Positions 63,291 to 64,000 of a stretch of DNA of 64,000 nucleotides are shown here, in pieces. The notes under the pieces were generated by a model, which ran no database searches, was not told where the DNA came from, and saw nothing but the letters and a program-made list of their open reading frames with translations. Numbering within the stretch: the stretch's first letter is position 1; every line of letters starts with the position of its first letter. Position numbers and translations under genes: made by a program. This DNA is from Palaemon carinicauda (lineage: Eukaryota > Arthropoda > Malacostraca > Decapoda > Palaemonidae): assembly GCF_036898095.1 (NCBI RefSeq), contig NC_090768.1, positions 53,004,502 to 53,068,501 on the forward strand, read 5' to 3'.

Positions 63291-64000
63291 GTGAGTTTAG
63301 CATTTATTTTTAAATTTAGTTTTTACCTACTCTTGGTATACATGGTATTTGTATGTATACAGTAGTATATGATTTTAAGCTATTAATTTTATTTGGCTCC
63401 ATTAAGTTTGTAAAGCACACAAACTGATGTAAGACATCTTGGTACTAATGTTAATCTTAAAAAGTGTAAGATCCATTATGTGAATGTTCAATACGTTTTA
63501 AGCCTACACATGTATATAGCTTCCTGTTTACAGTTGGTAAATGCTACAAACCCTCCCCAGATTACTTATGATTCTTAAAAAAAACACAAATACTTTGTAA
63601 ATGAATTTTAAAATAGATTTTTTAAGAAATAGTGTATTGTAATAGCAAAGTAATTTCCTTATTCAACACCGATGGATCCATTGTAACCTTAGCCACATAC
63701 ATACATGGTATGAAGTCAGCAGTATTAGCATAACATTTTCTGTTTTTTTCAAGACTTATTGTTTTCATATAATGACCTGAAAGAAAACCATACAATTAAA
63801 TACAAAGATTTCAACTAAATAGGTCTGGAAATTGCTTGTATATAAAGATGATAATACTGCTGTTTGTCTTCAGTAAAGACCCTGTTATATATTGGGCCAG
63901 TTTAGAATTATATGTTTTATAAGAGCATATTGTAAATCATGTGGCAGTAGTAACACACAGTCTGGTTGCTTTCACATATAAAGTTGAAATGTTATTTGTA
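63291..64000 (+). other. start of intron 20, window end
   Basis: 710 bases of AT-rich intron with no further exon or repeat recognised. Confidence 0.5.

Overview
The window is animal nuclear DNA, most likely from a decapod crustacean. This rests on AT-rich spliced introns, long (GA)n/(CT)n arrays, and abundant DIRS1-like tyrosine-recombinase retrotransposons of the kind known to be common in Decapoda. The species assignment is an inference.

One host gene fills the window on the + strand: the orthologue of spatacsin (SPG11). Twenty exons can be joined from an ATG at 1044 to 63290, giving 2114 codons with every splice phase consistent. The remaining C-terminus, including most of the Spatacsin_C region, lies beyond base 64000. 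Spatacsin is a large beta-propeller/alpha-solenoid protein that works with spastizin (ZFYVE26) and AP-5 in late endosome/lysosome sorting and lysosome reformation. One exon (59098-61530) is 2433 nt long without interruption.

The introns are inflated by mobile DNA. Intron 3 (3679-18746) holds two DIRS copies, A (5221-11969) and B (11965-18488). They abut end to end with a few shared bases and together split a ~300-bp MITE. Further along the gene, intron 4 holds a dead Tigger/pogo DNA transposon (20129-22901). Intron 7 holds a TIR element with a tRNA-like promoter motif, a GGCGGAGGT-type repeat and two more MITE copies. Intron 10 (29783-43713) holds DIRS copies C (30100-36617) and D (36801-43550), only ~180 bp apart. 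Intron 15 holds copy E (49779-56098), which lacks its right end. All five DIRS copies lie in the same orientation as the host gene.

The DIRS copies fall into two terminal-sequence families: A and D (ends CCCGATAATCATG), and B, C and E (ends CCGGTGATTATAT or a close variant). A to D carry 153-156-bp inverted terminal repeats and an internal complementary region near the right end that matches both outer termini, the DIRS1 hallmark. Copy C is almost complete: an 809-codon gag, RT, RNase H, a post-RNase-H domain and a tyrosine recombinase, with a 5-bp duplication separating RT from RNase H. The other four have lost the RT core by three different deletions (A and D share one) and have lost the Cys-rich gag N-terminus in favour of a ~1-kb leader. 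Three of them (B, D, E) still have an open recombinase with all catalytic residues. This looks like a group of chimeric, RT-less, recombinase-retaining DIRS derivatives mobilised in trans, and it is the most notable content of the window.
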